A stretch of DNA of 64,000 bases from Nocardioides oceani. Lineage in GTDB: Bacteria; Actinomycetota; Actinomycetes; Propionibacteriales; Nocardioidaceae. Location of the stretch: contig NZ_JAUHJQ010000009.1 of NCBI RefSeq assembly GCF_030412965.1, positions 1-64,000 on the forward strand. The letters are read 5' to 3'. Position numbers and translations under genes: made by a program. This document shows, one piece after another, positions 40,405 to 50,385 of this stretch. The notes below the pieces were generated by a model. The model was not told the DNA's origin and searched no databases. It worked only from the letters and a program-made list of their open reading frames with translations. Numbering within the stretch: position 1 is the first letter of the stretch; every line of letters begins with the position of its first letter.

Positions 40405-41313
40405 TCACCACTGACCGGGCAGCGGCCCGCCGTACCAGTGCTCCACCAAGGAGCGACTGATCGAGACCCCGCCGGGCAGCACGAGGCTGCCGGACTCGGC
40501 CTGCTCGCGCATCTCCGCGCGGGTGAACCAGCGGGCGTCCTCGATCTCGTCCTCGTCGACGGTGATCTCGGTCGAGGTGGCGCGCGCGACGAACCCGATC
40601 ATGAGGCTGGCCGGCAGCGGCCACGGCTGGCTGCCGAAGTACGTCACCTCCCCCACCGCGACGCCGGTCTCCTCGGCGACCTCGCGGCGCACGGCGTCCT
40701 CGAGGGTCTCGCCCGGCTCGCAGAACCCGGCGAGCGTCGAGTAGCGACCCTCGGGCCAGATCGCCTGCCGGCCGAGCAGGCAGCGCTCGTCGTCCGCGCC
40801 CGGCTCGCCCGAGGCGACGACCATGATCACGGCCGGGTCCGAGCGCGGGAACTGCGGCTTGCCGCACTGCGTGCACACCAGCTCGTGGCCCGATGCCCGC
40901 GCCTCCAGCGAGCCGCCGCAGCGGGGGCAGAACCGTGTGGCGAAGTGCCACTCGGCCAGCCCGAGCGCGTGGAAGACGAGCGGCGCGGCGGCGAGGTTGT
41001 CGTCCGACAGCGACGGCAGCAACCCACGCAGCGGCACCCAGTCGCCGTCCTCGCGGGCCCGCTCGGGGCCGGTGACGACCGCGAACCAGGTGCGACCCTC
41101 CCGCTCCCCCAGCAGCACGCGCAGGCCCTCGGGCGCCTGGGACGGCGGCACCCACTCCACCAGCCCGCCGGCCGGGCGCACCCGGGTGCCGGAGACCACC
41201 AGCACCCTGGTCTCCTCGTCGGCCCACCGCTCCGCGAGCCAGTCCTCGTCCTTGCGCCGCAGGGCGGTGCGGTCGTGCGGGTCCTGGGCCATGCGGAGGT
41301 GGGGCGCGGTCAC
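40405..41313 (-). CDS. nudC: NAD+ diphosphatase / RNA decapping Nudix hydrolase
   Basis: A 302-residue NudC protein: N-terminal domain, zinc ribbon (CPRCGG and CTQCGK, about 130-150), Nudix box GFCEPGETLEDAVRREVAEE (about 190-210) and the NudC-specific SQPWPLPASLM segment. It splits NADH to NMNH and AMP and may remove NAD caps from RNA. Convergent with mycoredoxin. Position as in M. tuberculosis (Rv3199c). Confidence 0.92.
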   Translation of the reverse strand: MTAPHLRMAQDPHDRTALRRKDEDWLAERWADEETRVLVVSGTRVRPAGGLVEWVPPSQAPEGLRVLLGEREGRTWFAVVTGPERAREDGDWVPLRGLLPSLSDDNLAAAPLVFHALGLAEWHFATRFCPRCGGSLEARASGHELVCTQCGKPQFPRSDPAVIMVVASGEPGADDERCLLGRQAIWPEGRYSTLAGFCEPGETLEDAVRREVAEETGVAVGEVTYFGSQPWPLPASLMIGFVARATSTEITVDEDEIEDARWFTRAEMREQAESGSLVLPGGVSISRSLVEHWYGGPLPGQW

Positions 41314-41409
41314 TCGTCGAGGCTAGACGCGCGCCGGGAACGGCCCGCAGGCGCGGCGACCTGAGCAGCGTCCCGCGAAGCGCCCGCGCGGCGCCCACGC
41401 AGCGCTCAG

Positions 41410-41447
41410 TTGACAACGATTCTCATTTCTAGTGAGAATCATTCTCA
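41410..41447 (+). promoter_or_regulatory. Zur-type operator pair over a leaderless promoter
   Basis: TGACAACGATTCTCA (41411-41425) and the perfect palindrome TGAGAATCATTCTCA (41433-41447), centres 22 bases apart, both match Zur boxes. TTGACA (41410-41415), 18 bases, GAGAAT (41434-41439) form a promoter; the expected start is the A of the ATG at 41447. Bound Zur would cover both the promoter and the start codon. Confidence 0.75.
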
Positions 41448-42700
41448 TGCTGCGACAGCGAACACTCCTCGTCCTGCCCCTCCTCGCCCCCGCCCTGATC
41501 GCCTGTGGGGCCGACCCCGGCCCCGGCGGCGACCCGGCCGCCCGCTCCTCGGCGGAGGCCACACCCACCCCCACCGCCGAGGCGGCCGACGCGGTCGAGG
41601 AGGCCGGGCCGCAGCCCCGCGTCGCGGTGTCGTACGCCGGCGGCGTGCTCGTCCTCGACCCGGCGACCGGCGACGTGCTGCTCGACGAGCCGCTCGACGG
41701 GTACGTCCGGCTGAACCCCGCCGGCGACGGCCGGCACGCCTTCGTCTCCGCCGCGGGCGCCTTCACCGCGCTCGACCTGGGCTCCTGGACCGAGGCGCAC
41801 GGCGACCACGGCCACTCCTGGAGCACCGACCCCGCGCTCACCTCCTTCACCGTGCCGGCCGAGGAGCCGGGCCACGCCGTCGCCCACGACGGCCTCACCA
41901 CCCTCTTCGACGACGGCACCGGCCAGATCACCGTCGTCGACCCGTTCCGCATCGCCGAGGGCGAGGACCCCGTCGTCGACACCACCGCGCTGCCCGAGGC
42001 GCACCACGGCGTCGCGGCCCAGGAGGCCGACGGGACCCTGCTGCACACCGTCGGCGACGCCGAGTCCCGTTCCGGCGTCCGCGTGGTCACGTCCACCGGT
42101 GCCGAGCTGGCAGCGAGCGACGAGTGCCCCGGCGTCCACGGCGAGGCGTTCGCCGGCGACGTGGCCGTCGTCGGTTGCGAGGACGGCGTGCTGGTCGTCG
42201 ACGGGCGCCGGATCACCAAGGTCGCGAGCCCGGACGACTACGGCCGGATCGGCAACCAGGCCGGCCACGAGACCTCGCCCTTCGTCCTCGGCGACTACAA
42301 GACCGACGCCGACGCCGAGCTCGAGCGGCCCACGCGGGTCGCGGTCGTCGACACCCGGGACGCCTCGCTCCGCCTGGTCGACCTGCCGGCGAGCTACTCC
42401 TTCCGCTCGCTCGGCCGGACCGAGGACGGGGACGGGCTGGTGCTCGGCACCGACGGCGCCCTCCACGTGGTGGACGTGCGGCGCGCGAAGGTCTCGCGCT
42501 CCATCCCCGTGGTCGGCGCGTGGCGCGAGCCGCAGGAGTGGCAGGAGGCGCGGCCGACGCTGCGGGTCGTCGGCGAGACGGCGTACGTCACCGAGCCGGC
42601 CCGCGACCGGCTGCACGTCGTGGACCTCGCCACCGGCGAGGTCGTGGTCAGCCACCGGCTGCCGCACACCCCCGACGAGGTCGTCGCCACGGCGGGCTGA
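41447..42700 (+). CDS. AztD-like zinc metallochaperone lipoprotein
   Basis: A 417-residue exported protein: basic start, hydrophobic core and lipobox LIAC (Cys20), then a beta-propeller-like body. A His cluster AHGDHGHSW (about 117-125) resembles the zinc-binding loop of AztD. AztD passes zinc to the binding protein of the AztABC transporter outside the membrane. No transporter gene is near. The ATG 41447 lies at the last base of the Zur palindrome; there is no ribosome site, so a leaderless mRNA is likely. A GTG at 41432 lies inside the operator and is rejected. Confidence 0.8.
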   Translation: MLRQRTLLVLPLLAPALIACGADPGPGGDPAARSSAEATPTPTAEAADAVEEAGPQPRVAVSYAGGVLVLDPATGDVLLDEPLDGYVRLNPAGDGRHAFVSAAGAFTALDLGSWTEAHGDHGHSWSTDPALTSFTVPAEEPGHAVAHDGLTTLFDDGTGQITVVDPFRIAEGEDPVVDTTALPEAHHGVAAQEADGTLLHTVGDAESRSGVRVVTSTGAELAASDECPGVHGEAFAGDVAVVGCEDGVLVVDGRRITKVASPDDYGRIGNQAGHETSPFVLGDYKTDADAELERPTRVAVVDTRDASLRLVDLPASYSFRSLGRTEDGDGLVLGTDGALHVVDVRRAKVSRSIPVVGAWREPQEWQEARPTLRVVGETAYVTEPARDRLHVVDLATGEVVVSHRLPHTPDEVVATAG

Positions 42701-42745
42701 GCGGCCGGGCCGGACTAACGGGCTGACCTCCGGCGTTCTGCCGGT

Positions 42746-43813
42746 GTGAGGACGTACGACGCGGTGGTGGTGGGAGCCGGGCAGGCCGGCCTGTCCGCCT
42801 CCCACCACCTGCGCCGGCTCGGCCTCGACCACGTCGTGCTCGACGCCGACGCCGCGCCCGGTGGCGCCTGGCAGCACCGGTGGGACTCCCTGACGATGCA
42901 CGACGTCCACGGCGTCGCCGCGCTGCCCGACTCGGTGCCGCCGGTCGACGGGCCGGGGCGCGCCAACGTCGTCGTGCCGGCGTACTTCGCCGCCTACGAG
43001 CGGTCCCACGACCTCCCGGTGGTCCGGCCGGTCGTGGTCGACCGGGTCGAGGACGGCCCGGGCGGCCTGCTCGTGGTCGGTGCCGGCGACCGGTCGTGGA
43101 CCACCCGCACGCTGGTCAACGCGACGGGCACCTGGCGGCGACCGTTCGTGCCGCACTACCCGGGCGTCGAGACCTTCGCCGGCGAGCAGTGGCACACCGT
43201 GGCCTTCCCCGGCGCGGAGCGGTTCCGGGGCACACGGGTCGTCGTGGTCGGGGGCGGTGCCTCCGCGGTCCAGCACCTCGGCGAGCTCGCCCCGGTCGCC
43301 GACACCCTGTGGGTGACGCGCCGCCCGCCGGTCTGGCGCACCGACGAGTTCACCCCCGACCGGGGCCGCGAGGCGGTCGCGCTGGTGGAGGAGCGGGTAC
43401 GCCGCGGCCTCCCGCCGGCCAGCGTGGTCAGCGTGACCGGGCTGGCGTTGCGGCCGCAGGAGCACGAGGCGGCCCGCCTCGGCGCCTACGAGCGGCACCC
43501 GATGTTCACCGCGGTGGAGCCGCACGGGGTGCGCATGGCCGACGGCTCCTTCGAGCCGGCCGACGCGATCTTGTGGGCGACCGGCTTCCGACCCGCCGTC
43601 GGGCACCTCGCCGACCTCCACCTGCGCTCCGAGCACGGCGGCATCCGGCTCGACGGCACCACCGCCGTGGCCGACCCGCGGGTGCAGCTGGTCGGCTACG
43701 GCCCCTCGGCGAGCACCATCGGCGCCAACCGCGCGGGCCGGGTGGCCGCCACCGCGGTGCGCCGCTACCTGTCCGCGACCTCCGCCACCCGCAGCAGCGC
43801 CGCGAGCTCCTGA
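42746..43813 (+). CDS. Flavin-dependent monooxygenase-like oxidoreductase
   Basis: A 355-residue protein with two nucleotide-binding motifs: GAGQAGL (about 10-16, FAD) and VVGGGASAVQ (about 166-175, NADPH), and the ATGF segment near 271 as in flavin monooxygenases. GTG 42746 is 45 bases after the AztD-like gene, so it may share the zinc-controlled transcript. The 3' end overlaps adnB by 49 bases on the opposite strand. Substrate unknown. Confidence 0.82.
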   Translation: MRTYDAVVVGAGQAGLSASHHLRRLGLDHVVLDADAAPGGAWQHRWDSLTMHDVHGVAALPDSVPPVDGPGRANVVVPAYFAAYERSHDLPVVRPVVVDRVEDGPGGLLVVGAGDRSWTTRTLVNATGTWRRPFVPHYPGVETFAGEQWHTVAFPGAERFRGTRVVVVGGGASAVQHLGELAPVADTLWVTRRPPVWRTDEFTPDRGREAVALVEERVRRGLPPASVVSVTGLALRPQEHEAARLGAYERHPMFTAVEPHGVRMADGSFEPADAILWATGFRPAVGHLADLHLRSEHGGIRLDGTTAVADPRVQLVGYGPSASTIGANRAGRVAATAVRRYLSATSATRSSAASS

Positions 43814-46800
43814 CGGTCCGGCAGGTCGGCCGGCTCGACCACCCGCCCGCTGCGCACGAAGTAGAACGCCGCCCGCACCCGCTCGACCGGCAGGTCGTGC
43901 AGCTCGGCCCACGCCTGGCGGTAGATCGCCAGCTGCAGCGGGTCGGCCTCGCCCGAGCGGCCGGTCTTCCAGTCCACGACGAGGTAGCCCTCGCCGGCCC
44001 CGGAGTCCTCCCGGTAGACCGCGTCGATCCGGCCGCGCACCACCTGGCCGTCGACGACCAGCGCGAAGGACGGCTCGACCGCCACCGGCACCCGGTCGGC
44101 GAACGGACCCTCCTCGAACCGGGCGATCAGCTCCTGCAGGTCCGCGTCGTCGTCGATGTCGACGTCGGCGCGCCCGGGCAGCTCGTCGGGGTCGAGCAGC
44201 AGCTGCTGGCCGAACCGGGCCTCGACCCAGGCGTGGAAGCGCGTGCCGAAGCGGGCCGCCGACGAGGGCTGGCGCGGCATCGGCCGGGCGAGGTCCCGGG
44301 CGAGCGCGTCGGGGTCGTCGCGGAGCCGGGCGAGCGAGGTCGCCGAGAGGCTGCTCGGCAGCTCCACCTCGACGTGCGGGGAGCGGTCGCGCCGTGCCTC
44401 CTCCAGCAGCCGGGCGATCTCGTCGTCCCACTGCTGGACCCGCTCGAGCTCGAGCACGTCCTCGATGCCGTCCTCGATGCCGCCGGCCAGCTCGGCGTCG
44501 GTCAGCGGGTCGGCCTCCCGCACCCGGCGAGCGGCCTCGACCCGGCGCTCCACCTCGGCGGTGCGGTGCGAGATCGGCCAGGGCAGGTCCGGCGAGCGGT
44601 CGGCGTACGGGCTCTCCTCGCCCTTGACCGCGCACTCGGCCCAGCGGTCCGGCTCGGCACCCCAACCCGCCATGGCGTCCCGGGTGGCGCAGAGGTACGC
44701 CGACGGCCCCAGGCCGCTCTTGAGGTGCGGCGCCCACCGCCACGCCGAGACCCACAGCGAGTGCCGGGCGCGGGTCCACGCGACGTACCCCAGGCGGAGC
44801 TCCTCCAGCGCCTCGTGCGCCTTGACCGCCTCGCCGAGCGCCTTGAGGTCCTCGGGCGCGTGACCGGCCAGCTGCGGCAGGTCGCGGGCGTCGCCGCGCA
44901 GGGCGGTCGGCATCACGAAGGGCACCGTCAGCCAGCTCGACCGGGTGCGGTTGGTGGGGAACTTCCGCTCGGTGACCCCGACGAGGAACACCGCGTCCCA
45001 CTCCAGGCCCTTGGCGCGGTGGACCGTCAGCAGCTTGACGGAGTCGGCCTCCGAGGGGGTCGCGACGTCGAGGCCCTGCCCGAACTCGTCCTCGGCCTCC
45101 AGCCAGGCCAGGAGCGCCGGCAGGGTGACCTGGCCGTCGACGGCCTGGAACTCTGCGACCGCCTGGACGAACAGGTCGAGGTTGTCGCGGCGGGCCGAGG
45201 CCGCCGGGCTCACCGAGGACGCCAGCTCGACGTCGATCCCGGTGGTCTCCACGATCCGCCGCACGAGGTCGAGGATCGGCTCCCCCACCGCCTGCCGCAG
45301 GCGGCGCAGCTCACCGGCCAGCAGGACGAAGCGCTCGCGCGCCTCGGGTGAGTACTCCAGGTCGCCCGGGTCCTCCAGCGCGTCGCACAGCGACGGGATC
45401 TCGGTCGGGTCCGCGCCCTCGACGGCGGCCGCGAGCTGCTCGCGGACGTCGGTGAACGCGGTGGCCCCCGAGGTGTCGCCGGCCAGCTCGCGGGCGCGGC
45501 GGCCGAGCAGGGCCAGGTCGCGGGGGCCGATCGCCCACCGGGGTCCGGCGAGCAGGGTCAGCAGGGCGGCGTTGGCGGTGACGTCCTGGACCAGGGTCAG
45601 GGTCGCCACGACCTCCGAGACCTCGGGCAGGCGCAGCAGCCCCTTGAGGCCGACGATCTCGACCGGGACCTCGCGGGCGCTCAGCGCGTCGAAGACCGCC
45701 GCCGCGTGCGCGTTGTCGCGGGTGAGGACGCCGATCCCCTTCCAGCATGGCCCGTCGGTGGTCGCCGAGAGCGCGGCGTGGGTCTCGAGCACCCGGTCGC
45801 CGAGCCAGGCGAGCTCGTCGTCCCACGTCTCGTGCACGACTGCCCGGACCTCCCCGTCGGCCGCTCCGGGCTTGGCCTCGAGCGGCAGCAGGTCCGGCCG
45901 GCTGGCGTAGAGCTCCCCGGCGAGGTGGTTGGCGGTGGCGAGGATGCGAGCGTCGGAGCGCCGGTTGACCGTGAGCGGGTACGTCGTGCCAGGAGCGCCG
46001 TCCTCGGTGGGGAACTCGCGGGTGAACTCCAGGATGTTCGACACCGACGCCCCGCGCCAGCCGTAGATCGCCTGGTTGGGGTCGCCGACCGCCATCACGG
46101 GGTGGCCGCGGCCGGCCTCGGCCTCGGGGCCGGAGAAGAGCCGGCGCAGCATGAGCGCCTGGGCCACCGAGGTGTCCTGGTACTCGTCGAGCAGGACGAC
46201 CTTGTACTTGGCGCGCTCGGTCTCGCCGACCTCGGAACACTCCGCGGCCAGCCGGGCGGCGAGGGCGATCTGGTCGGAGAAGTCCATCAGCCCGTGGTGC
46301 CGCTTCAGCGAGCGGTAGGCCTCGACCAGGCCGAGCAGCTCGGCGCGCTTGTCGATCGCCGCGACCGCCTTCTCGTTCAGCGCGCGGTAGGTCTTGCGGT
46401 GCTCGGTGGCCATGCCCTCGAGGAGGAGCGGGCGGAGCCGCTCGTCGTGCGCGCGGACCTCGGCCGGCCCGACCAGGTGCTCGCTCATCTCGCCGTCGAG
46501 GGCGAGGAGGTACTGCACGACGTGGCGCGGGGAGTCGGTCAGCTGCTCGACGGGCGCGGCGTACCGCTGCACCGCGCGGGCCGCGAGCTGGTAGCGGCTC
46601 GCGTCGGCGATCAGCCGGGTGTCGGGCTCGTGACCGATGCGCAGGCCGTGCTCGGAGAGCAGGGCCGAGGCGTAGGAGTGGTAGGTCGCCACCGTGGGCT
46701 CCTCCACCTCCTGCTCCTCGCCGTCCGGGCCGGGCGCACGGGTGCCTCGCTCGGGCAGCAGCCCGGCCTGGCGCAGGCTCTCGCGGATGCGGGTCTGCAG

Positions 46801-47067
46801 CTCGGCGGTGGCCTTGGTGGTGAAGGTCAGGCCGAGGATCTCCCCGGGCGCGACGCGCCCGGTGGCGACCAGCCACACCACGCGGGCGGCCATCACGGTG
46901 GTCTTGCCGGACCCGGCGCCCGCGATGACGACCGCCGGCTCGAGCGGCGCCGTGACGGCGGCGAACTGCTGGTCGCTGAAGGTCCAGTCGGTCCCCATCA
47001 CCGCGCGCAGCTGCTCGGGAGTGGTGATGTCGCGGACGTCCGGGCGGTCGGACACGGTCGAGGTCAT
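43765..47067 (-). CDS. adnB: Helicase-nuclease subunit AdnB
   Basis: A 1100-residue UvrD-type helicase joined to a C-terminal RecB-family nuclease. Walker A AGAGSGKTT (49-57), DEYQDT (motif II), GDPNQAIYGWRG and VHRAKGLEWD are seen; the nuclease has GRIDAVYRE and VVDWKTG near the end. AdnA-AdnB form the actinobacterial motor-nuclease that resects double-strand breaks, in place of RecBCD. ATG 47067 overlaps the adnA stop by ATGA. Confidence 0.95.
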   Translation of the reverse strand: MTSTVSDRPDVRDITTPEQLRAVMGTDWTFSDQQFAAVTAPLEPAVVIAGAGSGKTTVMAARVVWLVATGRVAPGEILGLTFTTKATAELQTRIRESLRQAGLLPERGTRAPGPDGEEQEVEEPTVATYHSYASALLSEHGLRIGHEPDTRLIADASRYQLAARAVQRYAAPVEQLTDSPRHVVQYLLALDGEMSEHLVGPAEVRAHDERLRPLLLEGMATEHRKTYRALNEKAVAAIDKRAELLGLVEAYRSLKRHHGLMDFSDQIALAARLAAECSEVGETERAKYKVVLLDEYQDTSVAQALMLRRLFSGPEAEAGRGHPVMAVGDPNQAIYGWRGASVSNILEFTREFPTEDGAPGTTYPLTVNRRSDARILATANHLAGELYASRPDLLPLEAKPGAADGEVRAVVHETWDDELAWLGDRVLETHAALSATTDGPCWKGIGVLTRDNAHAAAVFDALSAREVPVEIVGLKGLLRLPEVSEVVATLTLVQDVTANAALLTLLAGPRWAIGPRDLALLGRRARELAGDTSGATAFTDVREQLAAAVEGADPTEIPSLCDALEDPGDLEYSPEARERFVLLAGELRRLRQAVGEPILDLVRRIVETTGIDVELASSVSPAASARRDNLDLFVQAVAEFQAVDGQVTLPALLAWLEAEDEFGQGLDVATPSEADSVKLLTVHRAKGLEWDAVFLVGVTERKFPTNRTRSSWLTVPFVMPTALRGDARDLPQLAGHAPEDLKALGEAVKAHEALEELRLGYVAWTRARHSLWVSAWRWAPHLKSGLGPSAYLCATRDAMAGWGAEPDRWAECAVKGEESPYADRSPDLPWPISHRTAEVERRVEAARRVREADPLTDAELAGGIEDGIEDVLELERVQQWDDEIARLLEEARRDRSPHVEVELPSSLSATSLARLRDDPDALARDLARPMPRQPSSAARFGTRFHAWVEARFGQQLLLDPDELPGRADVDIDDDADLQELIARFEEGPFADRVPVAVEPSFALVVDGQVVRGRIDAVYREDSGAGEGYLVVDWKTGRSGEADPLQLAIYRQAWAELHDLPVERVRAAFYFVRSGRVVEPADLPDRQELAALLRVAEVADR

Positions 47068-50000
47068 GAGAGCACCGTCCCTGAGGCCTTGGTGGGGCAG
47101 ATCGCGGTGAACGCGCAGCGGTCGCAGTGGCCACCGGGCCGGGCGACGAAGTCCTCGGCGCGCAGGGCGGCCGCGGCGGCGGCCAGCTGCTCCTCGACCA
47201 GCCGCGGCCCCTCGCCGGCGGCCGGGGGCTGGTGCTGCACCTTCGGCAGCACCTCGCCGAGCCTCAGCTGGACCAGCTCGGCGCCGCCGGAGACGCCGGG
47301 GCCCTCGACCCCGGCCTCGCGCAGGTGCTCGTCGGCCGCGCCGTGGTCGACGGCCAGCTGGTAGAGCCCCAGCTGGGAGTGGCGCTGGACCTCCGGCCCG
47401 GTCGGGGCGTACTTGCCGGTCTTGAGGTCCACGACGACGACACGGCCGTCCTCGTCGAGCTCCAGTCGGTCGGCGTACCCGTGCAGTCGGACGACCTGGC
47501 CGTCCGGCAGCCGCACCTCGGCGCGGATCCTCGGCTCGACGGCGAGCACCGTCCGCGCGCCCGGGCGGCGGTGCCAGGTGAGGAAGCGCTCCAGCGCCGC
47601 GGCGACCGCCTCGCGCTCGCGGGCCCGCGACCACGGCGTGCGGAACTCCATCCGCCCCCACACCTCGTCGACGAGCGGCATCAGGTCGCGCTCGACGTCG
47701 ACATCGTCGGGCGGCACCCCGAGGGACCCGGTGGCGAGCCGCTCGGCCACCGCGTGGACGACCTTGCCGAAGCCCTGGCTGTTGGAGCTGACGACCTCGC
47801 CGCCGGCCTCGCGCTGCAGGAACCACTGGGCGGGGCAGGTCAGCAGGCCGTCGAGCGCGCTGGCCGAGAGCGTGAGCGGCTCCTCGCTCGGGCGGACCGG
47901 CCGCTCCGAGCGGCTCGGGGCGCGCAGGCCCCACCACGTCGCGGGGTCGGCCTGCGGGGCGACCGGGCGGCCGTGCACGTCGAGCTCGGTGAGCATCCGC
48001 AGCCGGCGGGCCGCGGCGCGGCGCAGCGCCTCGGGCTCCCCCGGGTCGGCGACGGTGCGGCGCAGCTCGGAGACCAGGCCGGCCATCGACAGCGGCCGGC
48101 GCGGCCGCCCGACGCGGTGGACCGGCTCGCGTCCGAGCTCGGTGAGGAAGCGGGAGGGCTGCTCGCCCTCGTCGTCGGGCGACCGGACGGCGGTGACCAC
48201 CAGGCGCTGCTTGGCGCGGGTGGCGGCGACGTAGAAGAGCCGACGCTCCTCGGCGAGCATCGCCGCCCGGGTCAGCGGCGGCAGCAGGCCGTCGCGGCCG
48301 ATGCGGTCCGCCTGGAGCAGGGAGTCGCGACGACGCAGGTCGGGCCACGCACCCTCCTGGGCGTGGGCGACGACGACCAGCCGCCACTCCAGGCCCTTCG
48401 AGCGGTGCGCGGTGAGCAGGCGGACCGCGTCGCCGCGCACGCCGCGGTCGGCGAGGGTGTCGGCGGGGATCTCCTGCGCGCGCAGGGTCTCCAGGAAGCT
48501 CCGCACGCTGCGGTGCCCCTGCTGCTCCTCGGTCCGGGCGGCGACCTCGAACAGGGCGCACAGCGCGTCGAGGTCGCGGTGGGCCAGCCGGGCGGCCTGG
48601 CCGCCGGCGGCGGTGGCCTGCCGGAGCCGACGGCCCCAGTCGGTTCCGTCCCACAGCAGCCAGAGGACCTCCTCGGCGGTCGCCCCGCCGGCCAGCGCCG
48701 CACGCGCGCGGGCCAGCAGGTCGGCGAGCCGCAGGGCGCGCCGGGCGGGCTCCCCGTCGATGTCGGCGAGCGCGGCCGGCTCGAGCACGGCGCGCCGCAC
48801 CAGCTCGCGGGCGGGGGTGCCCGGCGAGGCCGCCCGCAGCGCCCGGGTCAGCGCGCGGACGTCGGTGGCGTCGAGGCCGCCGAGCGGCGAGGTCAGCAGG
48901 GCCTCGGCCCGGTCGGCGCCGACGTGGTCCTCGTCGGCGGGGTCGTCGACGTCGGCGTCCACGACCACCGCAAGGGCGCCGAGGAGCGGCAGCACCGCGG
49001 GCTCGCGCACCAGCGGCGTCTCGTCCGCGGCGACCTCGACCGGCACGCCCGCCGCGCTCAGCGAGCGACGCAGGCCGGGGATCGAGGCGCGGCCGGAGCG
49101 CACCAGCACCGCCATGTCCGACCAGGGCACGCCGTCCTCGAGGTGCGCGCGGCGCAGCAGGTCGGCGGTGTGCTCGGTCTCCGCCCGGTGCGTGTCGAAG
49201 GTGAGCACCTCGACGGCGCCGGGGCCGTGGGTGTTGTCGGCGGGCACGGGGTTGCGGAAGGCGGCGTACTGCTCGAGCGGGATCGAGCCGGTGACGCCGA
49301 TGGAGGCGGCGATCGAGCGCGAGGCGCGCAGCAGCCGGGAGCCGAAGCGGCGGGTCGTGCCGAGCGCGACGACGGGGGCAGGGTCACCGCCGACGGTCGG
49401 GAACTCCCGCGGGAAGTCGAGGATGCCCCGCACGTCGGCTCCGCGGAAGCCGTAGATGGACTGGTCGGGGTCGCCGACGACCGTGAGGTCGCGCCCGTCG
49501 CCGGCGATCGCGCGCAGCAGCGCGACCTGGCTGGGGTCGGTGTCCTGGTACTCGTCGACGAAGACGTGCCGCAGCTGGGCCCGCAGCTCGTCACGGTGGA
49601 CGTGCGCCTCGATCACCGCGCGGGCGACGAGGTCGGGGTAGTCGATCGCGGACTGGTCGCCCAGCACGTCGAGGTACTGCTCGAGGAAGAGTCCGGCCGC
49701 CTCCAGCTCGGGCACCCCCTCGGCGCGGCCCAGCGCCGCGAGGTCGGCCGGGTCCAGCCCGCGCTCGCGCGCTCGCGAGAGCACCGCGTGCACCTCGCGG
49801 GCGAAGCCGCGCGTGCCGACCGCGGCGCGGAGGTGGTCGGGCCACCGCACCGACTCCGGCGCGTCGGTCAGCAGCTCCTGCAGGACGACGTCCTGCTCGG
49901 GCGCCGAGAGCAGGCGCAGGGGTGCGGCGTACAGCTCCGCGGGCGCGTAGCGCCGCACCAGGGCGTAGGCGAAGGAGTGGAACGTCGAGGAGAGCCCGGT

Positions 50001-50309
50001 CGCCATGGTCCGCCCGAGCCGGGCGGTCACCCTGTCGCGCAGCTGCTCGGCGGCCTTGCGCGAGAACGTCAGCGCCAGCACCTCGTCGGGGCGCGCCCCC
50101 TCCTCGATGCGCCGCACGATCGCCTCGACCAGCGTCGTGGTCTTGCCCGTGCCGGGGCCCGCGAGCACCAGCAGCGGGCCGCCGGCGTGGTCGACGACGC
50201 GCTGCTGGTGCTCGTCGAGGATGGGGACCGCAGCGGCGACCGGACGGCGCGCGAGGCGGTACGTCGCGCCCGGGCTCCTCCCGGCTGGCGCAGCGGCGGT
50301 GGTGGTCAT
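47064..50309 (-). CDS. adnA: Helicase-nuclease subunit AdnA
   Basis: A 1081-residue UvrD-like helicase with C-terminal nuclease. Walker A GPGTGKT (51-57), VDEYQDTDPSQ, and GDPDQSIYGFRG are visible. The nuclease core is VVVVDLKTGKY; cysteines in LTCPAQW and HCDRCAFTAICP, near the end, suggest the iron-sulfur cluster that holds AddB-type nucleases. ATG 50309; a longer frame upstream lacks natural composition. Translationally coupled to adnB. Confidence 0.94.
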   Translation of the reverse strand: MTTTAAAPAGRSPGATYRLARRPVAAAVPILDEHQQRVVDHAGGPLLVLAGPGTGKTTTLVEAIVRRIEEGARPDEVLALTFSRKAAEQLRDRVTARLGRTMATGLSSTFHSFAYALVRRYAPAELYAAPLRLLSAPEQDVVLQELLTDAPESVRWPDHLRAAVGTRGFAREVHAVLSRARERGLDPADLAALGRAEGVPELEAAGLFLEQYLDVLGDQSAIDYPDLVARAVIEAHVHRDELRAQLRHVFVDEYQDTDPSQVALLRAIAGDGRDLTVVGDPDQSIYGFRGADVRGILDFPREFPTVGGDPAPVVALGTTRRFGSRLLRASRSIAASIGVTGSIPLEQYAAFRNPVPADNTHGPGAVEVLTFDTHRAETEHTADLLRRAHLEDGVPWSDMAVLVRSGRASIPGLRRSLSAAGVPVEVAADETPLVREPAVLPLLGALAVVVDADVDDPADEDHVGADRAEALLTSPLGGLDATDVRALTRALRAASPGTPARELVRRAVLEPAALADIDGEPARRALRLADLLARARAALAGGATAEEVLWLLWDGTDWGRRLRQATAAGGQAARLAHRDLDALCALFEVAARTEEQQGHRSVRSFLETLRAQEIPADTLADRGVRGDAVRLLTAHRSKGLEWRLVVVAHAQEGAWPDLRRRDSLLQADRIGRDGLLPPLTRAAMLAEERRLFYVAATRAKQRLVVTAVRSPDDEGEQPSRFLTELGREPVHRVGRPRRPLSMAGLVSELRRTVADPGEPEALRRAAARRLRMLTELDVHGRPVAPQADPATWWGLRAPSRSERPVRPSEEPLTLSASALDGLLTCPAQWFLQREAGGEVVSSNSQGFGKVVHAVAERLATGSLGVPPDDVDVERDLMPLVDEVWGRMEFRTPWSRAREREAVAAALERFLTWHRRPGARTVLAVEPRIRAEVRLPDGQVVRLHGYADRLELDEDGRVVVVDLKTGKYAPTGPEVQRHSQLGLYQLAVDHGAADEHLREAGVEGPGVSGGAELVQLRLGEVLPKVQHQPPAAGEGPRLVEEQLAAAAAALRAEDFVARPGGHCDRCAFTAICPTKASGTVLS

Positions 50310-50385
50310 GGACCCATCACAACACCGAGCACCGACAACCGCGGGAGGGACACCGCGATCCGCGTCACCTCGGTCGCCCGAGCAG

